64,000 nucleotides of DNA from Dyella_A sp035685805 (GTDB lineage: Bacteria; Pseudomonadota; Gammaproteobacteria; Xanthomonadales; Rhodanobacteraceae), in NCBI RefSeq assembly GCF_035685805.1, contig NZ_DASSAB010000041.1, positions 1 to 64,000 on the forward strand. Direction: 5' to 3'. A program made the position numbers and the translations under genes. The notes under the pieces were generated by a model, which worked only from the letters and a program-made list of their open reading frames with translations, was not told the DNA's origin and did not search any database. This document shows, one piece after another, positions 1 to 7,538 of the stretch (positions are counted from its first letter, which is position 1; the number at the start of each line of letters is the position of its first letter).

Positions 1-1
1 C

Positions 2-2020
2 ATCGATGGCACCTACCAGCGCGTGGCCAAGGCGCTGTCCGATGCCGAGCCGACGCTGGAGCTGCAGAAGTACTGGAACGAGCGCTTCGTCTGGGCGCTG
101 CGCCGCGGGGCGATCCCCGCCGGCCGCATCACCAGCAACGCCGGCGCGCTCGAGCACAAGCCCGCGACCAGCACGATCAACTGCACCGTCAGCGGCACCA
201 TCGAGGATTCGATGGACGGCATCCTCGACAAGGTCCACGAAGCGGGCCTGACGCTGAAGGCCGGCTGTGGCATCGGCTACGAGTTCTCGACCCTGCGTCC
301 GCGCGGCGCGTTCGTCGCCGGCGCCGGCGCGTACACGTCGGGGCCGATGTCGTTCATGGATATCTACGACAAGATGTGTTTCACCGTGTCCTCGGCCGGT
401 GGCCGCCGCGGTGCGCAGATGGGCACGTTCGACGTCTCGCATCCGGACGTGAAGGATTTCATCCGCGCCAAGCGCGAGGATGGGCGCCTGCGCCAGTTCA
501 ACCTCTCGCTGCTGATCACCGATGGCTTCATGGAGGCGGTCGCGCACGATGGCGACTGGCCCATGGTGTTCCCGATCAACATCAAGGAAGCCGCCGACCT
601 CGACCTCGCCGATGCCACCAGCGTCGTCTGGCGCGAGTGGCCGACCCACAAGAACTACGTCAGCCGCGACGACGGCCTGGTCGCCTGCCGCATCTACGGC
701 CACATCCGCGCGCGGCACCTGTGGGACATGATCATGGTCTCGACGTACGACTACGCCGAGCCGGGCTTCATCCTGATCGACCGCGTCAACGAGATGAACA
801 ACAACTGGTGGTGCGAGAACATCCGCGCGACCAATCCCTGTGGCGAGCAGCCGCTGCCGCCGTACGGCGCCTGCCTGCTCGGCTCGGTCAACCTCACCAA
901 GTTCGTGCATAAGCCCTTCACCAGCGAGGCGACGTTCGACTGGGAGGAATACAAGGAAGTCGTGCGCGTGTTCACCCGCATGCTCGACAACGTGGTCGAG
1001 GTCAACGGCCTGCCGTTGCAGCAGCAGCGCGACGAGATCATGCGCAAGCGCCGCCATGGCATGGGCTTCCTCGGCCTGGGCAGCACGGTGACGATGCTGC
1101 AGATGAAGTACGGCTCGAAGGCGTCGTGCGAGTTCACCGAGCGCATCGCCCGCGAGATGGCCGTCGCCGGCTGGGAGATGGGCCTGGCGCTGGCGAAGGA
1201 AAAAGGCCCCGCGCCGATCATGGACGAGCGCTTCGAGGTCACCGCCGCGATGCTGCGCCTGCGCCCGGAAATGGTCCGCGACGGCTGGAAGCTGGGCCAG
1301 CAGATCGAGGGCAAGACCCTGCACGCGCGCTACTCGCGCTACATGCAGCGCGTCGCCGGGGTCGCGCCGGAACTGGTCGACGAACTGGCCGAGGTCGGCG
1401 CGCGCTTCACCCACCACAGCTCGATCGCGCCCACCGGCACGATCTCGCTGTCGCTGGCCAACAATGCCTCCAACGGCATCGAGCCCAGCTTTGCCCATCA
1501 CTACTCGCGCAACGTGATCCGTGAGGGCAAGAAGTCCAAGGAAAAGGTGGAGGTGTACAGCTACGAGCTACTCGCCTACCGCGAGCTGATCAACGGCAAG
1601 GCCATGCCCTACGCCACCGAGGCCGACGCCAAGCTGCCCGACTACTTCGTGGCCGCCGACGACATCAGCCCGAAGGAGCACGTGGACATCCAGGCCGCGT
1701 CGCAGAAATGGATCGACTCGTCCATTTCCAAGACCGCCAACGTGCCCACCGACTACCCCTACGAAGACTTCAAGGACATCTACACCTACGCGTACAAACA
1801 GGGCCTCAAGGGCTGCACCACGTTCCGCTTCAACCCCGCCGCATTCCAGGGCGTGCTGGTGAAGGAAACCGACCTTGAGAACACCCTCTACCGCTTCGAA
1901 TTGGAAGACGGTAGCGTTGTCGAACTGAAGGGCAACGAGCAGGTGGAATACGACGGTGAAATGCACACCGCCGCCAACCTCTTCGATGCCTTGAAGGAAG
2001 GCTATTACGGCAAGTTCTGA
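2..2020 (+). CDS. nrdJa: Class II (B12-dependent) ribonucleotide reductase, catalytic subunit NrdJa; 5' end outside window
   Basis: Reduces ribonucleotides to deoxyribonucleotides using adenosylcobalamin. The reading frame is already open at the left edge, so the N-terminus lies upstream; 672 codons are visible. Family motifs seen: NCTVSG (first redox cysteine, nt 179 onward), NPCGEQPLPP (radical cysteine and glutamate, nt 833-862), and PTGTISLSLANNASNGIEPS (nt 1430-1489). The chain ends in a short acidic tail without the usual cysteine-rich C-terminus. That part is encoded separately in the gene at 3030-3800, as in the split NrdJa/NrdJb enzymes known from Pseudomonas. The neighbouring gene at 2126 separates the two subunit genes. 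Any cobalamin riboswitch would lie outside the window. Confidence 0.93.
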   Translation: MDGTYQRVAKALSDAEPTLELQKYWNERFVWALRRGAIPAGRITSNAGALEHKPATSTINCTVSGTIEDSMDGILDKVHEAGLTLKAGCGIGYEFSTLRPRGAFVAGAGAYTSGPMSFMDIYDKMCFTVSSAGGRRGAQMGTFDVSHPDVKDFIRAKREDGRLRQFNLSLLITDGFMEAVAHDGDWPMVFPINIKEAADLDLADATSVVWREWPTHKNYVSRDDGLVACRIYGHIRARHLWDMIMVSTYDYAEPGFILIDRVNEMNNNWWCENIRATNPCGEQPLPPYGACLLGSVNLTKFVHKPFTSEATFDWEEYKEVVRVFTRMLDNVVEVNGLPLQQQRDEIMRKRRHGMGFLGLGSTVTMLQMKYGSKASCEFTERIAREMAVAGWEMGLALAKEKGPAPIMDERFEVTAAMLRLRPEMVRDGWKLGQQIEGKTLHARYSRYMQRVAGVAPELVDELAEVGARFTHHSSIAPTGTISLSLANNASNGIEPSFAHHYSRNVIREGKKSKEKVEVYSYELLAYRELINGKAMPYATEADAKLPDYFVAADDISPKEHVDIQAASQKWIDSSISKTANVPTDYPYEDFKDIYTYAYKQGLKGCTTFRFNPAAFQGVLVKETDLENTLYRFELEDGSVVELKGNEQVEYDGEMHTAANLFDALKEGYYGKF

Positions 2021-2125
2021 GCCCCCGGAAGAGGGCCGGCAACAGAGAGTTCTAGTCTTGCCCGCGGCGGCTGACCGCTGCGGGCGCACGGCAAGCACCA
2101 ATAACAGTCGGAGGGGAACCCCAGC

Positions 2126-2791
2126 ATGTCCATCGATACCGAAATGAACGATCCCGTGGTACCGCCGGCGGCCGATACGCCGCCCGTGTCCGAGCCGGGT
2201 GCGCCGGCCGTGACGCCCGCCGCACCGAAGAAGGCACCGGCGCGCAAGAAGCCGGCCAAGAAGGCCGCTGCCAAGAAGGCTGCACCCGCCGCTGCCGCAC
2301 CCGCGGCACCGAAGAAAGCCGCGGCCAAGAAAACCGCCAAGAAGGCTGCCGTGAAGAAGGCCGCCCCGAAGAAGGCCGCCGCCAAGAAGACGGCGAAAAA
2401 GGCTGCCACCAAGAAGGCGGCACCGAAAAAAGCCGCGGCCAAGAAGGCTGCGCCGAAGAAGGCCGCTGCAAAGAAAGTCGCCAAGAAGGCCGCAGTGAAG
2501 AAGGCCGCCCCCAAGAAGGCGGCATCCAAGAAGGCCGCCCCGAAGAAGGCCGCCGCAAAGAAAGTCGCCAAGAAGGCCGCGCCGAAAAAGGCCGCTGCCA
2601 AGAAGGCGGTAAAGAAGGTCAGCAGCAAAAAGACGGCAAGCAAAGCCGCGCCCAAGAAGACGGCCAAGAAGGCCGCCGTGAAAAAGGCCGCCCCCAAGGC
2701 AGCCAAGAGGTCCACTGCCAGCAAGAAGGCGAGCGTGAAGGTGGCGAAGGCGAGCAAGCCCGTCGCCAAGAAGGCCGCCCGCAAGAAGTAA
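2126..2791 (+). CDS. Histone H1-like, Lys/Ala-rich DNA-binding protein
   Basis: 221 residues. Residues 1-30 are acidic or proline-rich; from about residue 33 to the end the protein is almost only Lys, Ala, Pro and a few Ser/Thr/Val, in degenerate repeats of KKAAPKKAAAKK type. Such tails resemble eukaryotic histone H1 and bacterial AlgP/Hc1-like proteins, which bind and compact DNA; that role is inferred. The start is supported by GGAGGGG about 7 nt upstream. The repeats make copy number prone to slippage between strains. It sits between nrdJa and nrdJb and ends in a strong terminator at 2802-2836, so it probably closes the first transcript. Confidence 0.85.
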   Translation: MSIDTEMNDPVVPPAADTPPVSEPGAPAVTPAAPKKAPARKKPAKKAAAKKAAPAAAAPAAPKKAAAKKTAKKAAVKKAAPKKAAAKKTAKKAATKKAAPKKAAAKKAAPKKAAAKKVAKKAAVKKAAPKKAASKKAAPKKAAAKKVAKKAAPKKAAAKKAVKKVSSKKTASKAAPKKTAKKAAVKKAAPKAAKRSTASKKASVKVAKASKPVAKKAARKK

Positions 2792-2801
2792 GTCGTCAAC
2801 G

Positions 2802-2836
2802 CAGCCGGCCCGGCTCGCCGGGCCGGCTGTTTTTTC
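2802..2836 (+). terminator. Rho-independent terminator after the histone-like gene
   Basis: A perfect 12-bp stem (CAGCCGGCCCGG / CCGGGCCGGCTG) with a 4-nt loop is followed by seven T residues. It lies 10 nt after the stop codon, so nrdJb downstream probably needs its own promoter or read-through. Confidence 0.9.
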
Positions 2837-2908
2837 CCCCGGCGCACGCCTCGTGATGCGCGCATATGCCGAGGCCCCGCCTCCCGCCGCTCACCGGCCT
2901 CGCCCCGC

Positions 2909-2940
2909 CGTCATTCCCGCGAAAGCGGGAGTCCATTTGG
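2909..2940. repeat. Short palindromic intergenic repeat (tcattcccgc-gaaa-gcggga type)
   Basis: The element contains a 6-bp stem TCCCGC/GCGGGA with a GAAA loop, followed by gtccatttgg. Sequences of this type are dispersed widely in Xanthomonadales and some other proteobacterial genomes (recalled, not searched). It lies about 90 nt before the nrdJb start, between the histone-gene terminator and nrdJb, and could affect mRNA structure there. Confidence 0.6.
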
Positions 2941-3029
2941 TCTTCCACGACCCGAGTGGCTTCCCGCATTCGCAGGCAAACGAACCAACCGGCCGCTTCC
3001 GACGCGCCCCAGACAAAACGAGACACACC

Positions 3030-3800
3030 ATGGCGATCAAGATCGAAAAGAAAATCAAGGGCTACGCCGTCGTCAAGCCCGAAGACAAGGCCGCGCCGGT
3101 CGCCGCTCCCGCTGCGACGCCCAAGGCCGCCAAGCCCGAGCCCAAGCAGGCCGAAGTCATCCAGATGCACGAGAGCGTCGAGCGCCCCGAGACGCTGGTC
3201 GGCTCCACCTTCAAGATCAAGTCGCCGCTGTTCGAGCACGCGCTGTACGTCACCATCAACGACATCGTGCTCAACCAGGGCACCCCGCACGAGCTGCGCC
3301 GCCCGTTCGAGATCTTCATCAACTCCAAGAACATGGACCACTTCCAGTGGATCGTGGCGCTCACCCGCATCATCTCCGCCGTGTTCCGCAAGGGCGGCGA
3401 CGTCACCTTCCTGGCCGAGGAGATGAAGGCCGTGTTCGACCCCCGCGGCGGCTACTTCAAGTCCGGCGGCGTCTACATGCCCAGCATCGTCGCGGAGATC
3501 GGTGCGGTGATCGAGCAGCACATGAAGAACATCGGCCTCATCGTCGACCTGGAGATGGATGAGTCGACGCGCAAGTTGATTGCGGAGAAGCGTGCGGCCT
3601 ACGAAAAAGCGAGCGCGCCGCAGACTGCGACTCCCTCTCCCGCCGGGGCGGGAGAGGGCCGGGGTGAGGGTGGCGATGCTTCTAGCACCAACGGCTTCCC
3701 GCCCGGCGCCACCTTGTGCGCCAAGTGCAACACCCAGGCGCTGGTGCTGATGGACGGGTGCCAGACGTGTTTGAACTGTGGGTATTCGAAGTGCGGGTGA
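3030..3800 (+). CDS. nrdJb: Ribonucleotide reductase accessory subunit NrdJb (split class II enzyme)
   Basis: 256 residues carrying the C-terminal part of class II ribonucleotide reductase. Residues about 50-190 form the conserved TSCPD-like region (TFKIKSPLFEHALYVTIND, KGGDVTFLAEEM). The last 30 residues hold six cysteines (230, 233, 244, 247, 250, 255) in CAKC and CQTCLNC patterns, expected to form the zinc-binding and reducing tail that re-reduces the active-site disulfide in NrdJa. The start at 3030 begins the conserved block and drops a poorly coding N-terminal extension; its ribosome site is weak. Residues 201-215 are encoded by a palindromic repeat (see 3633-3670). The gene lies just upstream of the CBASS island. 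Confidence 0.88.
   Translation: MAIKIEKKIKGYAVVKPEDKAAPVAAPAATPKAAKPEPKQAEVIQMHESVERPETLVGSTFKIKSPLFEHALYVTINDIVLNQGTPHELRRPFEIFINSKNMDHFQWIVALTRIISAVFRKGGDVTFLAEEMKAVFDPRGGYFKSGGVYMPSIVAEIGAVIEQHMKNIGLIVDLEMDESTRKLIAEKRAAYEKASAPQTATPSPAGAGEGRGEGGDASSTNGFPPGATLCAKCNTQALVLMDGCQTCLNCGYSKCG
3633..3670. repeat. Palindromic repeat inserted in frame inside nrdJb
   Basis: CCCTCTCCCGCC and its exact complement (3633-3644, 3647-3658) flank a 2-nt loop and are followed by gccggggtgaggg. This arrangement is typical of dispersed intergenic repeats in Xanthomonadales (recalled). Here it lies within the gene, keeps the frame, and encodes a Gly/Glu-rich linker between the TSCPD-like domain and the cysteine tail. 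Confidence 0.7.
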
Positions 3801-3810
3801 GTTAATAGGG

Positions 3811-3830
3811 GCGGCCAACTGGCCGCTCTT
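3811..3830 (+). terminator. Weak terminator-like hairpin after nrdJb
   Basis: GCGGCC-aact-GGCCGC is followed by tctttat. It starts 10 nt after the nrdJb stop. The T tract is interrupted, so termination is likely partial. Confidence 0.5.
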
Positions 3831-3847
3831 TATCTATGGGGGAAACG

Positions 3848-3922
3848 ATGAAAACGTCGACCTGCCGGAAAATACCAAACGCTTTAACCCTGGGCTGTCT
3901 TACTCAGGAGGACGTTGCATGA
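3848..3922 (+). CDS. Possible 24-aa leader peptide coupled to the CD-NTase
   Basis: An ATG at 3848 follows a GGGGGAAAC ribosome-site-like sequence and opens a 24-codon frame. Its TGA (3920-3922) overlaps the ATG of the CD-NTase (3919-3921), the usual geometry of translational coupling. The peptide (begins MKTSTCRKIP) resembles nothing I recognise. It may be chance, because the CD-NTase also has its own AGGAGG-like site inside this frame. Confidence 0.3.
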   Translation: MKTSTCRKIPNALTLGCLTQEDVA

Positions 3923-4950
3923 GTAGTCGCTTGGAAAGGCTGCAGGTTCGCCGCGTTGACCCTAGTATCAAGGGGAAGACTTGGGACCAAGCTGTAGCTA
4001 TGGAAGCCTTCGCCCGGGTGGCCGACGACGACGCTATCAAGTACGCGATTGGAGCCATGCAACCGATCGATCCAGACTACACCAAGAACTGTTTTGTTGA
4101 AGGTGATAGGGTCAAAAATCAGCTCGATAAGGGTTTAAGTACTAGTGCGGAGTTCGCCTATCAAGGCTCAGTAACTAATGACACACATATCAAGGCCCAT
4201 AGTGACATCGATCTTCTGACGCTACATTCAGCGTTTTCGACGGTGGAACGTCCGGGGGTTCCTGCCGGTCCTTACCAGGGGGATGTCTTTGCAGACCTCA
4301 AGTCCCTTCGATTGGACGCCACCACGGTGCTCAGGAAGGTCTTTCCGGAAGCCAACGTCGACGACGCTCCAGGCAAAGCGATAAGCCTTACTGGAGGCTC
4401 CCTACGCCGAAAGGTCGATGTCGTCATCGGGAATTGGTGGGACACCGTGGAGTATCAACAACTGGCGCTGCCGGATAACCGCGGAGTGAAAATTTTCGAC
4501 TCGCGTACCGGGTCTCGGATTGAGAACAAGCCATTCCTCCATAACAACCGGGTCGCGACTCGGGATCAGAATTTAAATGGTTCTCTTCGAAAAGTAATTC
4601 GGCTCTTAAAATCGCTCCGTTACGACGCAGAAACTGAAGTGAAGATATCCAGCTACGACATTGCTGCGATTGGATATGCCATGCCGGACCATCTGCTTTC
4701 TGTGCCGCATGGGTTCGAACTGCGTCTAGTAGAAGCGTGCCAAACCTGGCTGCTACAGCTGGCGAGTGACAACGCGCTGCGCGAAAGGCTGGAGGTTCCG
4801 AACGGGATGCGACGAATCTTTGGGGCCGATGGGGCGTCTACGACGGGCCTCCATCAACTTTACAGGGAGGTCGCGGGTCTGATGGACGATATCAAACGCG
4901 GGCTGTCGAGGTCTTTCCGCAAGCTCGAGGAAGCCCGAGTTGTTTACTAG
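3919..4950 (+). CDS. CD-NTase (CBASS cyclic-oligonucleotide synthase)
   Basis: A 343-residue nucleotidyltransferase of the cGAS/DncV-like group. It would make a cyclic di- or trinucleotide alarm signal on phage infection. Catalytic core: G83-S84 in YQGSVTND, then D96 and D98 in HSDIDLL, and a third acidic residue D167 in RRKVDVVI, the GS...DxD...D layout of the family. Residues about 200-340 should form the helical C-terminal half. The start at 3919 is chosen for the strong CAGGAGGACG site; an in-frame start at 3778 would overlap nrdJb and has no support. Codon use is visibly more A/T-rich than in the neighbours, suggesting transfer. No Cap2/Cap3-type modifier genes are next to it, so this is not a type II layout. 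Product nucleotide and clade cannot be read from sequence alone. Confidence 0.85.
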   Translation: MSSRLERLQVRRVDPSIKGKTWDQAVAMEAFARVADDDAIKYAIGAMQPIDPDYTKNCFVEGDRVKNQLDKGLSTSAEFAYQGSVTNDTHIKAHSDIDLLTLHSAFSTVERPGVPAGPYQGDVFADLKSLRLDATTVLRKVFPEANVDDAPGKAISLTGGSLRRKVDVVIGNWWDTVEYQQLALPDNRGVKIFDSRTGSRIENKPFLHNNRVATRDQNLNGSLRKVIRLLKSLRYDAETEVKISSYDIAAIGYAMPDHLLSVPHGFELRLVEACQTWLLQLASDNALRERLEVPNGMRRIFGADGASTTGLHQLYREVAGLMDDIKRGLSRSFRKLEEARVVY

Positions 4951-5279
4951 AAATGCGTTTTCCCCTCGGCGGACGCTGCAGCCGCACGTCACCGCTTCGA
5001 GCGACAAATCGCTTGCTCGTCACAGAGCGTAGCCGGTTAGGTTCCGCTCAACGGACACGCCGAATGGCGCCTAGCTGCTCCAGAGGGCCTTGCCGCGCGC
5101 CCGCCTCGCAACTAACGGTCAGAGCTCCTTTTCCGCGCGAAATGCCGCGCAGGTCGGTTCTTTCAAACGTTAAGTTGTGGCCTGGCGCACCGCATATCGT
5201 GAATGCAAACACTTAGGTACCTTCACGTCGACGCTTGTTAGCGCGAATCGCAACATGAGGAAAACAGGGGGAGATGCGC
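4951..5279. other. Gap between CD-NTase and phospholipase; no convincing gene
   Basis: 329 nt of mixed composition. An 87-codon frame at 4953-5216 is Arg/Ser/Pro-rich with no ribosome site and looks non-coding. An imperfect inverted pair (CAACTAACG at 5109-5117 and CGTTAAGTTG at 5168-5177) brackets a GC-rich stretch; its right end faintly resembles an integron attC end. The gap is long for a CBASS operon, so the phospholipase probably has its own promoter or the two genes come from different systems. Confidence 0.4.
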
Positions 5280-6206
5280 ATGCCTGAGAAATTGTTTCGT
5301 GTGCTTACTCTCGATGGCGGGGGGGCCAAGGGCTTTTACACCTTGGGAATCTTGCGCGAGATCGAGGCGATGATTAGTTGCCCTCTCCACGAGCGCTTCG
5401 ATCTGATCTTCGGCACAAGTACTGGCTCGATCATCACGGCGATGCTTGCTTTGGGAAAAAGCGTTCCGGAGATTATCGCGCTGTATCAGAAGCACGTGCC
5501 AACAGTCATGGAGAACAAGAGCGCAGCTTGCAGGTCTGCGGCACTCGCTGACCTGTCGGAAGCTATCTTTGGCGACGCCATGTTTGCTGACGTCAAGACG
5601 AGCGTAGGCATCGTGACCACCAAATGGGTCCTTGAGAAGCCGATGATTTTCAAGACGCATATTGGGCAGGCGCACGGCATGAAAGGATCATTCGTGCCAG
5701 GGTTCGGAGTGAAGGTCGGCGACGCAGTTCAGGCATCGTGCTCGGCCTATCCATACTTCAACCGCAAGACTGTCACTACCTCAAGCGGAGATAGCATTGA
5801 GCTAATTGATGGAGGTTTCTGCGCAAACAATCCAACGCTGTACGCGATCGCTGATGCGACGGTCGCTCTTGGAGTTCCCGCAGAAAACATCCGCGTCGTA
5901 AGCCTTGGGTGTGGAAACTATCCGCCCCCGCCGGTGAACTGGTGGACTGTGGATTACTGGAAACAGAAGACGCCCGGCGTTCAGCTTCTGCAAAAAACGC
6001 TTGAGATCAATACCCAGTCGATGGATCAACTTCGGGTCATCCTGTACAAGCATATTCAGACGGTCCGCATTAGCCAGTCGTTCTCAGAGCCAGCGATGGC
6101 GACGGACCTTTTCGAGCATGATTTGCAGAAACTGAATGTCCTCACGCAGCGTGGGGCACAGTCGTTTGCCGAGCACGAGCAGACGCTTCAGGCTTTTCTT
6201 CTCTAA
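5280..6206 (+). CDS. capV: Patatin-like phospholipase, CBASS effector CapV-like
   Basis: 308 residues, one patatin domain. Seen: phosphate-binding glycine loop DGGGAKG (residues 12-18), nucleophile elbow GTSTG with Ser47, and the catalytic Asp177 in the DGG motif (LIDGGFCANNP), giving the Ser-Asp dyad of patatins. CapV enzymes are switched on by cyclic nucleotides and degrade the inner membrane, killing the infected cell; this role is inferred from the CD-NTase neighbours. ATG 5280 is preferred to ATG 5274 because only it leaves proper spacing after the AGGGGG site. The stop is followed after 12 nt by a remnant of a second CD-NTase (6219-6341), the usual effector-then-synthase order. G+C is lower than in flanking genes. 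Confidence 0.87.
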   Translation: MPEKLFRVLTLDGGGAKGFYTLGILREIEAMISCPLHERFDLIFGTSTGSIITAMLALGKSVPEIIALYQKHVPTVMENKSAACRSAALADLSEAIFGDAMFADVKTSVGIVTTKWVLEKPMIFKTHIGQAHGMKGSFVPGFGVKVGDAVQASCSAYPYFNRKTVTTSSGDSIELIDGGFCANNPTLYAIADATVALGVPAENIRVVSLGCGNYPPPPVNWWTVDYWKQKTPGVQLLQKTLEINTQSMDQLRVILYKHIQTVRISQSFSEPAMATDLFEHDLQKLNVLTQRGAQSFAEHEQTLQAFLL

Positions 6207-6218
6207 AAGGGGGGCGGA

Positions 6219-6341
6219 ATGCCAATTCCGGAATCACAGCTTGAAACCTGGTCGCACCAAGGGGCAATAGTTCAGTCGGCCCGGACATACGAGACAATCC
6301 AAAATGTGCTCAATGACAGCGGTTCGCCGTACAACGAATAA
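6219..6341 (+). pseudogene. Truncated second CD-NTase: first 40 codons only
   Basis: A strong GGGGGGCGGA ribosome site precedes an ATG that opens a 40-codon frame starting MPIPESQLETWSHQG and ending SPYNE-stop. I recognise this as the conserved N-terminus of a nucleotidyltransferase family often found next to phospholipase effectors (about 300 residues when complete, with the GSYGNDTN and DxD core following). Here the frame ends where the repeat element at 6342 begins, so the whole catalytic core is missing. The break falls just before the GS motif. This was probably the original partner of the phospholipase. Recognition is from memory; no alignment was run. Confidence 0.72.
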
Positions 6342-6342
6342 C

Positions 6343-6391
6343 GGGGTCAGGTTCACTTAATTCGGGAGCCTCAGGGTCGGAGCGCACTTTT
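6343..6391. repeat. Repeat copy A (ggggtcaggttcactta ... gggtcggagcgcactttt)
   Basis: Two repeat modules, 6343-6359 and 6374-6391, match modules found again at 7338-7380, 7495-7538 and 8748-8791. The copy starts at the truncation point of the second CD-NTase. Sequences of the ggggtcagagtgcacttt type often occur near REP-associated tyrosine transposases (recalled); no such transposase is in this window. Confidence 0.6.
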
Positions 6392-6434
6392 CGCAAAGTT
6401 GATTCCGATCCATGTCCTAGCCAAGGGGGAAGGC

Positions 6435-7319
6435 GTGGTCGTTGCACTTTTCAACCGTTACCGCGCAGATCGGCTGCATCGACAGGCTCAAGCTTGCTCG
6501 CGGGCGGGAGACGAGGATGCGGCACTCGCGCTCTACGCGAAGTGTGTGGTGCTCGATCCGGGCTATGCCGGCGCGTTCTACAACATGGGGTTGATCCACA
6601 AGTACCGGGGCGAGTGGGAGCAGTCCTTCGCGTCCAATGCCAGGGCGTATGAGCTTTCGCCTGGGGATGAAGCCAGCCGCTGGAACCTCGCCATCGCGGC
6701 GACAGCATTGCGTCGCTGGTCGGTGGCACGCCGCGCGTGGAGAGACAACGGGCTGGACGTGCCGGGCGGTGAGGGGCCGATCACGATGGATCTGGGGATG
6801 ACGCCGGTTCGCCTCCACCCGGAAGGCAGTGGCGAGGTCGTCTGGGCGCAGCGCATCGATCCCGTACGCGCGAGGATCATCAGTATTCCCTTCCCGGAAT
6901 CGGGTTTTCGTCTTGGCGACGTGGTACTGCACGACGGCGCGGCGGCAGGTGCCCGCGTCGTCGACGGTCGCGAGTACCCCGTGTTCAATGTGCTTGAGCT
7001 GTTCGAGTCGTCCGGCTCGTGCACCTACGTTCTGGAGCTTCGCGCTTCGACCGCCGATCGGGTAGCCTCGCTGGAGCGGGTGGCCAATGATGTGGGCATC
7101 ACCATGGAGGACTGGACGGCGGACGTCCGCAGTCTGTGCCGGCAATGCAGCGAAGGTATCCCGCACGACACCCATGACCACTTGCCCGAGCCGACGTGGC
7201 AGGTCGAGCGAAGCATTGGCCTGGCAGCCGTGGATCGCTCGCAAATCGATGCGCTAGTTGAAGCATGCAGCACCATTGATGGGCTGGTTCTGGGACAGCT
7301 CACCTTGGCGGGGAAGTAG
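6435..7319 (+). CDS. Tetratricopeptide repeat protein, unknown function
   Basis: 294 residues. The first 100 hold TPR helices (GDEDAALALYAKCVVLDPG, AFYNMGLIHKYRGEW, SWNLA-type segment), a protein-binding scaffold. The remainder is a conserved C-terminal part (GDVVLHDG, EYPVFNVLELFE) ending in a Cys/His-rich region (LCRQCSEGIPHDTHDHL) that may bind metal. The GTG at 6435 has an AAGGGGGAAGGC site directly upstream; the TTG at 6399 lies in repeat sequence and is less likely. No signal peptide, so probably cytoplasmic. Related proteins are common in bacteria and have no known role that I can name. It follows repeat copy A and precedes copy B. Confidence 0.75.
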   Translation: MVVALFNRYRADRLHRQAQACSRAGDEDAALALYAKCVVLDPGYAGAFYNMGLIHKYRGEWEQSFASNARAYELSPGDEASRWNLAIAATALRRWSVARRAWRDNGLDVPGGEGPITMDLGMTPVRLHPEGSGEVVWAQRIDPVRARIISIPFPESGFRLGDVVLHDGAAAGARVVDGREYPVFNVLELFESSGSCTYVLELRASTADRVASLERVANDVGITMEDWTADVRSLCRQCSEGIPHDTHDHLPEPTWQVERSIGLAAVDRSQIDALVEACSTIDGLVLGQLTLAGK

Positions 7320-7337
7320 GGGGCGGAGCCAGATGCG

Positions 7338-7380
7338 GGGTCAGGTTCACTTACTCGGAGTCAAGAAGTGAACCTGACCC
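7338..7380. repeat. Repeat copy B: long perfect inverted repeat
   Basis: GGGTCAGGTTCACTT (7338-7352) and its exact complement (7366-7380) form a 15-bp stem with a 13-nt loop, followed by tctttcc. It starts 18 nt after the TPR gene and may act as its terminator. The left arm is the same module as in copy A. Confidence 0.7.
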
Positions 7381-7470
7381 TCTTTCCTTGGCTCAATGGA
7401 CCGGCAGCGGACTTACCCCTGGCCCTACGCCGGCCGCGCGCGCTACGCAGCTGTGCTCGCGTTCGAAAAA

Positions 7471-7538
7471 ACAGGGGTCAGAGCGAAAAAAACAGGGGTC
7501 AGAGTGCACTTTTCTCGGGACGTGGCCAATTAAGCAAG
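7471..7538. repeat. Repeat copy C (two acaggggtcagag modules, second one 44 nt long)
   Basis: acaggggtcagag occurs at 7471-7483 and again within 7491-7538. The stretch 7495-7538 matches 8748-8791 at 42 of 44 positions. AT-rich sequence with several taattaa words and the palindrome GACAGCTGTC (7571-7580) follows. No gene is seen in 7381-7643. Confidence 0.7.

Noticed and set aside
3778..3918. Longer CD-NTase starting at 3778
   Set aside because: It would overlap nrdJb and ignore the strong ribosome site before 3919.
5109..5177. attC-like (integron) inverted ends CAACTAACG / CGTTAAGTTG
   Set aside because: The right end resembles an attC end, but the left end does not pair well inward of the outer arms and no integrase or second site was found.
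4953..5216. 87-codon frame directly after the CD-NTase stop
   Set aside because: Arg/Ser/Pro-rich, no ribosome site, no recognisable motif; codon pattern unlike the flanking defence genes.
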